From NCBI RefSeq assembly GCF_003057745.1, contig NZ_QBJD02000003.1, forward strand, positions 186,001 to 250,000: DNA of 64,000 nt, given 5' to 3'. Made by a program: the position numbers and the translations under genes. Within the stretch, counting starts at the first letter, position 1. Each line of letters begins with the position of its first letter. Shown here piece by piece: positions 1-7,269 of the stretch. The DNA comes from Enterobacter sp. RIT418 (GTDB taxonomy: Bacteria > Pseudomonadota > Gammaproteobacteria > Enterobacterales > Enterobacteriaceae). The notes below the pieces were generated by a model. The model had not been told where the DNA came from. It ran no database searches and saw nothing but the letters and a program-made list of their open reading frames with translations.

Positions 1-107
1 CTCATCGCCGAGGTGCTGAGGTTTAGCCGCCGCGCCGCGCCCGCAACGCTCGCTTCGGCAAGCAAAACGTCGAGCGCGACGAGCAGATTGAAATCAGGAT
101 CGGACAT
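1..107 (-). CDS. LysR-family transcriptional regulator, N-terminal part only
   Basis: Reading the minus strand from an ATG at 107 gives about 35 residues beginning MSDPDFNLLVALDVLLAEAS and continuing into AARRLNLSTSAM. This is the first half of a LysR winged-helix domain (FNLL..LDVLL..ASV..AARRLNLS pattern). A GGGAG sequence lies just upstream of the start. The gene runs out of the window at base 1, so the effector domain is not seen. It is transcribed away from the MFS exporter that starts at 233, so it is the natural candidate regulator of that exporter (inference from the divergent layout). Confidence 0.7.
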   Translation of the reverse strand, partial: MSDPDFNLLVALDVLLAEASVAGAARRLNLSTSAM

Positions 108-232
108 CGTAAAGCTCCCGGCATATGAGATAAGGCGTTTGATGCAACTATAAAGTGTAAACGCTGCGTCTTCCGCCCCTTATGGTTCGGGATTATAGTT
201 TTTTCATTACCCCGCTTACCACAGGAATCAAC

Positions 233-1675
233 ATGAAGATAACGCTCTTTTCAGACCGGCCCGGCGACGACGGGCTGCCGGGCCACGAGCGCGCGCGGGT
301 CATGGCCGCGGTGATGACCACCACGCTGATGAGCGTTTTTGACGGCACGATGATTAACATCGCGCTGCCGTCGATGGCAAAAGCGCTGCGGGTTTCCGCA
401 GACCTCGCGGTGTGGTTCTCAAACGCCTATCTGCTGTCGGCGGCCATGATGCTGGCGGTTTTCGCCGCGCTGTCGATCCGCTTCGGCTATCGCCGGATCT
501 TCCTGTCCGGCCTCACCCTCTTTACGCTGTCCTCTCTGGGGTGTGCGCTCTCCTCAACGCCCGAAATGCTGATCGCCATGCGCATCCTGCAGGGGATCGG
601 CGGCGCGGCGACGCTAAGCATCGCCCCGGCGATACTGCGCTCCGTTTTTCCCGGCAGGCTGCTCGGGCGCGTTCTCGGGCTGAACGCCCTGCTCATCGCG
701 TTCAGCACCGCGGTAGCCCCGGTGCTGGGCGGGACGATCCTGCATGCGCTCAGCTGGCAGTGGCTGTTCGCCATTAACATCGTGCCGGGGTGCATCGCGC
801 TGGTGCTGGCGGGCAGAGCGCTGCCGCGACAACGCGCCTCTACCAACGCCCGATTCGACGCCCGATTCGACGCCCCGGGCGCGCTGCTTTCCGCAGTGCT
901 GTTAGGATCAATGATTATGGCGGCGAACTGCTTTACCGGCGCGCAGCGCGCGTCAGGCCACGTTAGCCTTGAGTTCGTTGGCTGGCTGTTTCTCTCTCTC
1001 GCCAGCGCGCTCGCGTTTACCCGGCAGATCCGCCGCGCCCGGTATCCGCTGCTGCCGCCCGACATGTTTAAAAACGGGCGCTTTACCCTCGCCGCGCTAA
1101 CCTCGCTGGCCTCGTTTATCAGCCAGGGGATCACCTTCGTCGCCTTGCCCTTCCTGTTTCAGAGCGTGTACGGCTACAGCCCGGTGGCGTCAGCGCTGCT
1201 GTTTACGCCGTGGCCGATTGGCATCGTGCTGATTGCGCCGCACGCCGGACGCTGGGCGGATACCCTCTCCGCCCCGCTGATTTCAACGCTGGGCTTAGGC
1301 GTTTTCGTGGTGGGATTGATCCTGCTGGCGACGCTGCCCGCCAGCCCCTCCGCGTGGGATATCGGCCTGCGCAGCCTGGCGTGCGGCATCGGGTTTGGCT
1401 GCTTCCAGAGCCCCAATAATCGGGAAATGCTGTCGAACGTCGCCCGCGAACACGCCAGCTACGCGTCGGGCGTGCTGGCGATCGTTCGCACCTTCGGCCA
1501 GTGCCTGGGTGCCGCCGCGGTGGGCGTCATTCTCGCCGTGATGGCGAGCGAAACGCATCAGGGCCTGGACGGACGGGCCGTCCACGCCGCGCTGTGGGTC
1601 GCCGTTGCGGCATCCGCGGTCTCGGTGGCGTTCAGCGTGAGCAGGTTGCGCAAAGCGCACCGTGCGCCAGCATAA
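233..1675 (+). CDS. MFS multidrug-type efflux transporter, DHA2-like
   Basis: 480-aa integral membrane protein of the major facilitator superfamily, probably a drug or metabolite exporter driven by proton exchange in the inner membrane. It has many hydrophobic segments. Near residue 25 is the run VMAAVMTTTLMSVFDGTMIN, the DHA2-type first helix with a conserved D..MIN, followed by IALPSMAKAL. LQGIGGAATLSIAPAI fits motif C of exporters. ATG 233 is preferred over an in-frame start 51 bases upstream because AGGA lies 8 bases before it. An exact 12-bp tandem duplication near 845-870 repeats the residues RFDA in a loop. The substrate cannot be deduced. A divergent LysR gene lies upstream. Confidence 0.75.
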   Translation: MKITLFSDRPGDDGLPGHERARVMAAVMTTTLMSVFDGTMINIALPSMAKALRVSADLAVWFSNAYLLSAAMMLAVFAALSIRFGYRRIFLSGLTLFTLSSLGCALSSTPEMLIAMRILQGIGGAATLSIAPAILRSVFPGRLLGRVLGLNALLIAFSTAVAPVLGGTILHALSWQWLFAINIVPGCIALVLAGRALPRQRASTNARFDARFDAPGALLSAVLLGSMIMAANCFTGAQRASGHVSLEFVGWLFLSLASALAFTRQIRRARYPLLPPDMFKNGRFTLAALTSLASFISQGITFVALPFLFQSVYGYSPVASALLFTPWPIGIVLIAPHAGRWADTLSAPLISTLGLGVFVVGLILLATLPASPSAWDIGLRSLACGIGFGCFQSPNNREMLSNVAREHASYASGVLAIVRTFGQCLGAAAVGVILAVMASETHQGLDGRAVHAALWVAVAASAVSVAFSVSRLRKAHRAPA

Positions 1676-1681
1676 GATTCA

Positions 1682-2797
1682 TCAGGCGGCGTGGAACAGC
1701 TTAACCGGCTTCCCGTCCGCCATTTCAACAATCAGGCGCGTCGGCTGCGCCTGTTCGATAGCCAGACGCTGGGAGAACTGTTCCAGGCCAAGATGGATGG
1801 CCTCGGTCTGCTGCTTTTGCGGCGCAAGATGCAGGGACAGCCATTTATTCAGCATTACCTTATTGGCGTGAGTGGCATTACTGGACTCGGTGACCGGCGA
1901 GATCGCATCTATGCGGTTCCGATGCACGTGCGCGACCTCTTCGAGGACTTTTTTGAACTCATCCACGTCCTGCCGAATGCTGCTTTCTCGTGCCTTCAGA
2001 AGGGTTTCGTCGCCAGAGAACAGCGAAACCATCTGCAACGCAAACGCGCGCGCCGAGAGCGCCATCTTCCATTCGACGATGCGTTTCTGCTGATCCTGCT
2101 GCAGCCCTTTAAGCTTGGTGGTGATTTTATCCGAGCTGAAAAACGTGGAAATCGCGCAATTTTGCACCTCATGGCTGATGGTCACGATCTCCTTCAGCAG
2201 GTGGGTCTGAATGCCAATTAGCTCCAGCTCCAAATCTTCCAGCGTCTTTCGAATCGCCGAAGATAATTCACCGTTTTGCAGTCCGGGGGCCGTTTGCCGC
2301 AAATACTTTATCGCGGCGTAAATCTTCGACGCGCGTTCATCGGTCTGGAAATTCGCGACCTTTTTGACGTCTTCCGAAATCGTAAGTAATTTCTCATTGA
2401 TGTCGGCAAGATGCTTCTGCGCCAGCAGTACGGAAGCCGTTTGCAGCAGCAGGCCGGTATTCACCAGATTCCCAAGTTTTTCCGGGTCCATCAGAACCGC
2501 ATGTTCCTTAATCTTCCCGTTATCTCCCAGGCTAAAGGCACGAAAACCCACGCCGTCTTTGGCTTTCGCGAGAGGCCCGTCAATGATGACCTCCATAAAA
2601 TGATGCTGAGAGACGTGCTGCGACGTTAACGCCGCGGGAATGGCCTGCAGCAGCGGATTGAGCCGGGAAATACCGCTCACGTCGCCCTCTTCCATAACTG
2701 CAAATTGCGGCATATCCGAGGTGGCAATTTCTGAGATAGCGATTGCCGGATGCTGCGGGTCTTCGCCGATAACCCACTTTTGCGGTACATGATTCAT
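1682..2797 (-). CDS. Hypothetical helical protein, partner of the YaaW-like protein
   Basis: 371 aa; I do not recognise the family. No signal peptide or membrane segment is evident, so it is probably cytosolic. Residues about 1-110 look like a globular alpha/beta region. From about 110 to 290 the protein is rich in heptad-like Leu/Ile/Lys/Glu helices (for example HLADINEKLLTISEDVKKV and DLELELIGIQTHLLKEIV), suggesting coiled coils. It starts 3 bases after the stop of the upstream YaaW-like gene, and its ribosome-binding site (GAGGGAT) lies in the last codons of that gene. The two are therefore very likely translationally coupled and work together. Confidence 0.6.
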   Translation of the reverse strand: MNHVPQKWVIGEDPQHPAIAISEIATSDMPQFAVMEEGDVSGISRLNPLLQAIPAALTSQHVSQHHFMEVIIDGPLAKAKDGVGFRAFSLGDNGKIKEHAVLMDPEKLGNLVNTGLLLQTASVLLAQKHLADINEKLLTISEDVKKVANFQTDERASKIYAAIKYLRQTAPGLQNGELSSAIRKTLEDLELELIGIQTHLLKEIVTISHEVQNCAISTFFSSDKITTKLKGLQQDQQKRIVEWKMALSARAFALQMVSLFSGDETLLKARESSIRQDVDEFKKVLEEVAHVHRNRIDAISPVTESSNATHANKVMLNKWLSLHLAPQKQQTEAIHLGLEQFSQRLAIEQAQPTRLIVEMADGKPVKLFHAA

Positions 2798-2800
2798 TGG

Positions 2801-3607
2801 TTATCCCTCTACAGGCGTGCCGCATTGCGGACAGAATTTAATGCTCTCATCGATATGCGCGTTGCAGCTTTTGCAGCGCGCCTGGCGGCTCTTCATGCGG
2901 ATCCAGGCGATTTGCACAATGCACGGCAGCGTAACGCGAAACGCCGGACTGGCCAGATCGTAGGCACTGTACAGCCCGGTTAACGCAAATCCGATCGGTC
3001 CGGCGAGGACGCCGAGCACGCGCCCCGCGCCAAAACCGGCCAGTAGCGGGATAGCGCGGCCTGCAACCATTGCTGCCACGGAACTCGCCACCAGCGCGGT
3101 AATCTGGTAGGCCGCTACGCCGCCCATGCCGATACGCGGTAAGATGATCTCAAGCGCGTTTCGTCCCGATGAGGATTTCAGCCCCAGGTCGTCAAGGATC
3201 GCTTTGCGCTGCGCATCATCCATCTCTTCCCACGCGTTTTCAAAGACTTTGCTGATGATTAAAGTCTCTTTTCGCTCAAGAGACGCTGATTTATGTGCCG
3301 GGATTTTGAGCCGCCCAAGCACGTCGTCAACAATTTCGGCATAATCTACGCCGTTGCGGCGAAAGAGGTTAACAAAGCTGTTGCCGCCGAAAAGCTGTAA
3401 TTCCCTGATCAAAATCCGAAGCGTGTCGGCGTCAATCTCATTCTGCTCTTTTGCGCTGGTCAACAGCGTATTCACGCTGCCGGAAAGCGAAACCCGGCCT
3501 TTACCATTGTCAGTAATGTAATCAATCAGCAGGTCGAGGTCGCCTTTGTCGGCGCCGAGAAGCAGGTTCACAAGCTCGTGGTCATTTTTTATATTGATAT
3601 CGCTCAT
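2801..3607 (-). CDS. YaaW-like (DUF3944) protein with C-terminal zinc ribbon
   Basis: 268 aa. The N-terminal segment NDHELVNLLLGADKGDLDLL matches the short DUF3944 domain. The middle (RELQLFGGNSFVNLFRRNG, then DVLGRLKIP) and the end AFRVTLPCIVQIAWIR closely resemble E. coli YaaW. A hydrophobic, glycine/alanine-rich stretch (about residues 160-215) could associate with membrane. Unlike YaaW, the C-terminus adds a zinc-ribbon motif, CKSC followed by CPQC (about residues 244-263). The start is supported by AAGGA 6 bases upstream. First gene of a two-gene unit with the helical protein downstream. The biochemical role of the family is unknown. Confidence 0.65.
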   Translation of the reverse strand: MSDINIKNDHELVNLLLGADKGDLDLLIDYITDNGKGRVSLSGSVNTLLTSAKEQNEIDADTLRILIRELQLFGGNSFVNLFRRNGVDYAEIVDDVLGRLKIPAHKSASLERKETLIISKVFENAWEEMDDAQRKAILDDLGLKSSSGRNALEIILPRIGMGGVAAYQITALVASSVAAMVAGRAIPLLAGFGAGRVLGVLAGPIGFALTGLYSAYDLASPAFRVTLPCIVQIAWIRMKSRQARCKSCNAHIDESIKFCPQCGTPVEG

Positions 3608-3750
3608 TCGATTTCCTTAATGACGCCAGATTTTCCTTAGGCGCGCAGAGTTATGAGCAAATGTTACTGGAGAAAGGAATTTGAGCAAGCAGACAATCAG
3701 AAAATGACTAATTTTGAGGGGCATACGGCGCAGATATATGATATTGCTAT

Positions 3751-3776
3751 AAAACCCGCCGTTATCGGCGGGTTTT
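3751..3776. terminator. Bidirectional rho-independent terminator
   Basis: A perfect 10-bp stem AAAACCCGCC / GGCGGGTTTT with a 6-base loop. The outer A/T pairs give a U-run on either strand. It lies just past the stop of the DUF2891 gene (minus strand), which it most likely terminates. Transcription leaving the YaaW-like promoter region runs away from it. Confidence 0.8.
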
Positions 3777-3783
3777 ATTTGCG

Positions 3784-4779
3784 TTATTCCAGCGCCAACA
3801 GCGCAAAGCTTGCCAGCCAGTGGCCGCCGCTGTAGTGGCTGCCGACCACGTGCGGCACGCTGGCGGCAAGATGACGCGCTGCGGCATCCGCCAGCGCGGC
3901 CTGAGCAGGATGGTTTTCCGGCAGCGCACCGGCGATATGCTTCATGCACCAGGCGCGGCTGAGATTCAGCCCGTCGAGGTGGGCGATTTTCGGATCGGCG
4001 CGGTCGCTCACCTCCGCCGGGTTCATCAGCGCGGCTATCGCCCCTACCTCCGGCAGGAAATTATCGAACCACTGCGGGAAGTTATCCGCTACCTTGCTCA
4101 TCAGCAGCGCCTCGGTCAACGCGCCCGAAACGTACTCATCGCCGCCCGGCTCGTAGTGCGCGGGATAGTGCCTGTCGTTCAGGTAGAAGCGGTTTGCCGC
4201 ACCGAGAATGGCCTCCTCAAGCTCGCTGTCCTCAAGCGTCCGGGCGTAGTCCAGCCCCAGAGCCAGCGCAAACGCGGTGTTGTAATGCGTGCCGACGCGA
4301 ATGGGGTACGTCAGCTTGCTGAGGTAGTCCATCAGCCTGGCGCGAATGTCCTGAGTGAGCGGCAAAAGCGTCTCGTACCAGGCTGCCGCCTGCGGCAGCG
4401 CGGACTGCTTCAGCTCCTGAGCCAGCGCCAGCAGCCAGCCGTAGCCGTACGGGCGCTCGAACGAGGCGCGAAACGGCGCGTTGAAATAGGCCAGCTCTGT
4501 CGCCACGTTCTCGGCCGTTACGTGCTCGTCAAACAGCGCGACGATAGCGTTCCGGCACGGCAGCTCCGGGAACAGCCGCACGCAGCGCAGCAGCAGCCAG
4601 TAGCCGTGCACCGCGGAGTGCCAGTCGAAGCAGCCGTAGAAAATCGGGTGCAGCGCGCGCGGCGGCAGAACGTCACCGTCGTCGTTGAGCAGGTGCATAA
4701 TGTGGTTCGGGTATTCCTGGCGCAAATACGCTAAGGGCATACCGGCAAAGTCGTTAGCCTGTGATGGGGTTAATTGCAT
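3784..4779 (-). CDS. DUF2891 family protein
   Basis: 331 aa, soluble, no signal peptide. It has the DUF2891 look: HPIFYGCFDWHSAVHGYWLL near residue 45 (conserved FYGC.DWHS.VHG), SFERPYGYGWLLAL near 107, GTHYNTAFALALGLDYA near 163, and a C-terminal VGSHYSGGHWLASFALLAL. The many His/Trp/Tyr motifs resemble alpha/alpha-barrel enzymes, but no activity is established. Last gene of the DUF969-DUF979-DUF2891 operon, 9 bases after the DUF979 stop, with AGGAG before its ATG. Its place there suggests a role in the same small-molecule uptake or catabolic pathway. Confidence 0.75.
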   Translation of the reverse strand: MQLTPSQANDFAGMPLAYLRQEYPNHIMHLLNDDGDVLPPRALHPIFYGCFDWHSAVHGYWLLLRCVRLFPELPCRNAIVALFDEHVTAENVATELAYFNAPFRASFERPYGYGWLLALAQELKQSALPQAAAWYETLLPLTQDIRARLMDYLSKLTYPIRVGTHYNTAFALALGLDYARTLEDSELEEAILGAANRFYLNDRHYPAHYEPGGDEYVSGALTEALLMSKVADNFPQWFDNFLPEVGAIAALMNPAEVSDRADPKIAHLDGLNLSRAWCMKHIAGALPENHPAQAALADAAARHLAASVPHVVGSHYSGGHWLASFALLALE

Positions 4780-4788
4780 AACAGCTCC

Positions 4789-5775
4789 TTAGCGAAAGAC
4801 GAGGAAATACATGAGGAACACGTTCACCACCAGCAGGGTTAACGCGGTCGGGATCTGAATCTTGATGACCTGATATTTGTCTTTTAGCTCCAGCAGTGCG
4901 GCGGGAACGATGTTGAAATTTGCCGCCATCGGGGTCATCAGCGTGCCGCAATAGCCCGCATACATGCCGATCGCCAGCAGCGGCGTCGGATCGCCGTGGT
5001 GGTAGTTGATCAGGAACGGCAAGGCGATGCCCGCGCTCAGCACCGGGAACGCGGCAAAGGCGTTGCCCATAATCATTGTAAACAGCGCCATGCCGATGCA
5101 GTAAATCACCACCAGCATGAAGCGGCTGTCCGGGTTCACAAACAGGCTCACCACCTTCTGCACCGAATCGCCGGTATTGGCGACCACGAACACCCCGCCC
5201 AGCATGGCGAGCATCTGCGGCAGGATCACCGCCCAGCCGATGGTATCCACCAGGCGGCGGGACTGGCGAATGGCGTGCAGCGGCGTGCCCTTGGTCAGCC
5301 ACCAGCCGGTGAGGATCGCCGCCACGCAGGCCACGCAAAGCGCGGCGAGCGTCAGCTGCTTTTGATCCAGCAGATACACGCCGCCGATGGACACGCCCTT
5401 CAGGAACAGCGTGCCGATCACCGTCACCACCGGGATCATCAGCGCGGGCAGGAAGAGCCAGTTTTTAAGGCGATTTGAAGAGGCAACGCGCTCAGGCTCG
5501 GTAGACATTTTGTAATGCCCTTTTCCCACCAGGCCAAAACCCGCCAGCAGCGCAATGGCGATGACGCAACCGCCGATAATCCGGTACGCCAGCGAGCGCC
5601 CCAGCTCCTGCACCATCAGATCGCCGAAGAGGAAAATTCCGCCGAACAAGAACCAGAACAGCGCGGTGGTGAAGCGCTTCGGATTGCCGCGATCGCGCAG
5701 GGTCATGATCACCAGCAGCATCACCACGAAGCCGATCAGGTAGTACACGCGGTTGATCGTAATCAGCGTCATCAT
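4789..5775 (-). CDS. DUF979 membrane protein, probable 5-oxoproline transporter subunit
   Basis: 328 aa, strongly hydrophobic, about nine membrane helices. It belongs to the DUF979 family, which nearly always pairs with DUF969. The pair has been linked to 5-oxoproline (pyroglutamate) transport through gene-neighbourhood evidence; that assignment is family knowledge, not visible in the sequence. The start chosen is the ATG overlapping the DUF969 stop (ATGA, 5775-5772), preceded by AGGAG, with residues MMTLITINRVYYLIGFVVML. A longer in-frame extension to 5901 overlaps DUF969 heavily and looks like an antisense-type shadow. The segment PTPLLAIGMYAGYCGTLMTP is a likely pore or substrate region. 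Confidence 0.75.
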   Translation of the reverse strand: MMTLITINRVYYLIGFVVMLLVIMTLRDRGNPKRFTTALFWFLFGGIFLFGDLMVQELGRSLAYRIIGGCVIAIALLAGFGLVGKGHYKMSTEPERVASSNRLKNWLFLPALMIPVVTVIGTLFLKGVSIGGVYLLDQKQLTLAALCVACVAAILTGWWLTKGTPLHAIRQSRRLVDTIGWAVILPQMLAMLGGVFVVANTGDSVQKVVSLFVNPDSRFMLVVIYCIGMALFTMIMGNAFAAFPVLSAGIALPFLINYHHGDPTPLLAIGMYAGYCGTLMTPMAANFNIVPAALLELKDKYQVIKIQIPTALTLLVVNVFLMYFLVFR

Positions 5776-6494
5776 GATGCGATCTCCTGCGTGCCTTGCT
5801 CCGCGCGCCAGGCCATCACGTCGCGGCGAATGCTGGCGTCGAGCCGCAGCAGGCGCGTCATGTGAATAATCAGCGCGGCAATGGCGGTTGGGATCGCCCA
5901 CAGCCCGATGTGCAGCGGCTCAATGCCCTGAATGCCGTTCTCCTTCAGGAAGGCGTCAATCAGCAGCACCGCGCCAAACGCGATAAAGATGTCTTCGCCG
6001 AAGAAGACCGCGATGTTGTCGCACGCGGCGGCGTGGGCTTTGATTTTGTCGCGAATATGCTGGGGCAGCTCGCCGTATTCGTTCAGCGCCGCCCCTTCCG
6101 CCATCGGTGCCAGCAGTGGGCGCACGGTCTGGGCGTGGCCGCCCAGCGACATCAGCCCCAGCGCGGCGGTGCCCTCGCGGGCCACAAAGTAGAGCATAAG
6201 AATACGCGCGGACGTTGCGCTGGCGATCTTCGCCACCCACGCCTGCGCCCGCTCCTTGAGCCCGTAATATTCCAGTAAGCCGATGACCGGCAGGATCAAA
6301 ATAAACGTCGCCAGCGAGCGGCTGTTGACAAACTTCTCGCCGAACGTCTCCAGCAGCATGCCAAAATCCATGCCGACCAGCAGACCCGTCGCCAGCCCCG
6401 CGACAACCACCACCAAAAGCGGATTGAAGCGCAGCGCAAAACCAATAACCACTATCGGGATACCGATAAGCGGCAGCAGCGTAGAACCGTCCAT
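5772..6494 (-). CDS. DUF969 membrane protein, probable 5-oxoproline transporter subunit
   Basis: 240 aa with about six membrane helices, beginning MDGSTLLPLIGIPIVVIGFA. It is the DUF969 partner of the downstream DUF979 protein and overlaps it by 4 bases (ATGA), a sign of stoichiometric co-translation. The LPVIGLLEYYGLKERAQAWV segment near residues 70-90 is typical of the family. First gene of the three-gene operon. It is divergent from a winged-helix regulator 226 bases away, which is likely to control it. Substrate is inferred from family context only. No 5-oxoprolinase genes are adjacent in this window. Confidence 0.75.
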   Translation of the reverse strand: MDGSTLLPLIGIPIVVIGFALRFNPLLVVVVAGLATGLLVGMDFGMLLETFGEKFVNSRSLATFILILPVIGLLEYYGLKERAQAWVAKIASATSARILMLYFVAREGTAALGLMSLGGHAQTVRPLLAPMAEGAALNEYGELPQHIRDKIKAHAAACDNIAVFFGEDIFIAFGAVLLIDAFLKENGIQGIEPLHIGLWAIPTAIAALIIHMTRLLRLDASIRRDVMAWRAEQGTQEIAS

Positions 6495-6651
6495 AACCCT
6501 GTACCCTATCCAAAGTGAGCGTGGCGCACCGGCGGTGTTTTTTTATTTCCTCATCCGCAGATGAAGCGTGACCGTTCCAGCGCGCAATGTTGTGTTTTTC
6601 GTCAGGCTTCACAAAACCTGCGCTAAAAAGCTATATCTGATGCGCAAAAAC

Positions 6652-6702
6652 ATGTAAACAATTTATCAATAAAATGTTCTTATTTTATCGATGAGTTTAC
6701 AT
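6652..6702. promoter_or_regulatory. Long imperfect palindrome, putative operator
   Basis: Outer arms ATGTAAAC (6652-6659) and GTTTACAT (6695-6702) are perfectly complementary. Inside them ATAAAAT (6669-6675) and ATTTTAT (6682-6688) are also complementary around nearly the same centre. The element is AT-rich, unlike its surroundings. It sits 18 bases before the start of the winged-helix regulator and within the divergent promoter region of the DUF969 operon. Likely an operator for that regulator (inference). Confidence 0.5.
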
Positions 6703-6720
6703 TTCTGGCTAAGGAACGTT

Positions 6721-7266
6721 ATGACCGCAAAAAAGAGTGTGGCCTCAAACCACGATGATATTACGGATGGACGTATCGTCTCCTCGCATCACCTGGTTTC
6801 GGAGCGTTGTGCAGAGCTTTCTGAACTGGAGTACGCGCTGATCATGACCAGCAACGCGTTCAACAAGTGGATGGTGCGCTGCATGACGGCGGCGGGCGAG
6901 CCGGATATGGGCGCGTTTGACGTGTCGCTTCTCCACCACGTGAACCACCGCAACCGCAAGAAAAAGCTGGCCGACATCTGCTTCGTGCTGAACGTTGAGG
7001 ATACGCACGTCGTCACTTACGCCCTGAAAAAGCTGGTGAAGGCGGGCTATGTGACCAGCGAAAAGGCGGGAAAAGAGCTTTACTTCTCGACGACCGAGGA
7101 GGGAAAAACGCTGTGCATGAAGTACCGGGACGTGCGCGAGGCCTGCCTGATTTCCATTCAGATGGAGAGCGGTATTCCCGCCGCGTCGATTGGCGAAACG
7201 GCGCAGCTGCTGCGCACCATTTCGTCGCTGTATGACACGGCCGCGCGGGCGGCCGCGTCGCTGTAG
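6721..7266 (+). CDS. MarR-like winged-helix transcriptional regulator
   Basis: 181 aa. The region MGAFDVSLLHHVNHRNRKKK, then LADICFVLNVEDTHVVTYAL and KKLVKAGYVTSEKAGKELYF, is a winged helix-turn-helix with recognition helix and wing (about residues 62-120) in the MarR-like HTH_27 style. A helical dimerisation tail follows. ATG 6721 is chosen because AAGGA lies 6 bases upstream; an upstream in-frame start at 6691 lacks a ribosome-binding site. Divergent from the DUF969/DUF979/DUF2891 operon, and a large palindrome lies just upstream, so it probably controls itself and that operon. The ligand is unknown. Confidence 0.75.
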   Translation: MTAKKSVASNHDDITDGRIVSSHHLVSERCAELSELEYALIMTSNAFNKWMVRCMTAAGEPDMGAFDVSLLHHVNHRNRKKKLADICFVLNVEDTHVVTYALKKLVKAGYVTSEKAGKELYFSTTEEGKTLCMKYRDVREACLISIQMESGIPAASIGETAQLLRTISSLYDTAARAAASL

Positions 7267-7269
7267 CGT

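Noticed and set aside
3653-3835. 60-codon plus-strand frame crossing the terminator before DUF2891
   Set aside because: Runs through a strong terminator into the antisense of DUF2891; no homology.
5776-5901. Extended N-terminus of the DUF979 protein
   Set aside because: The extra 42 residues are an out-of-frame reading of DUF969; the ATGA overlap with AGGAG is the clear start.
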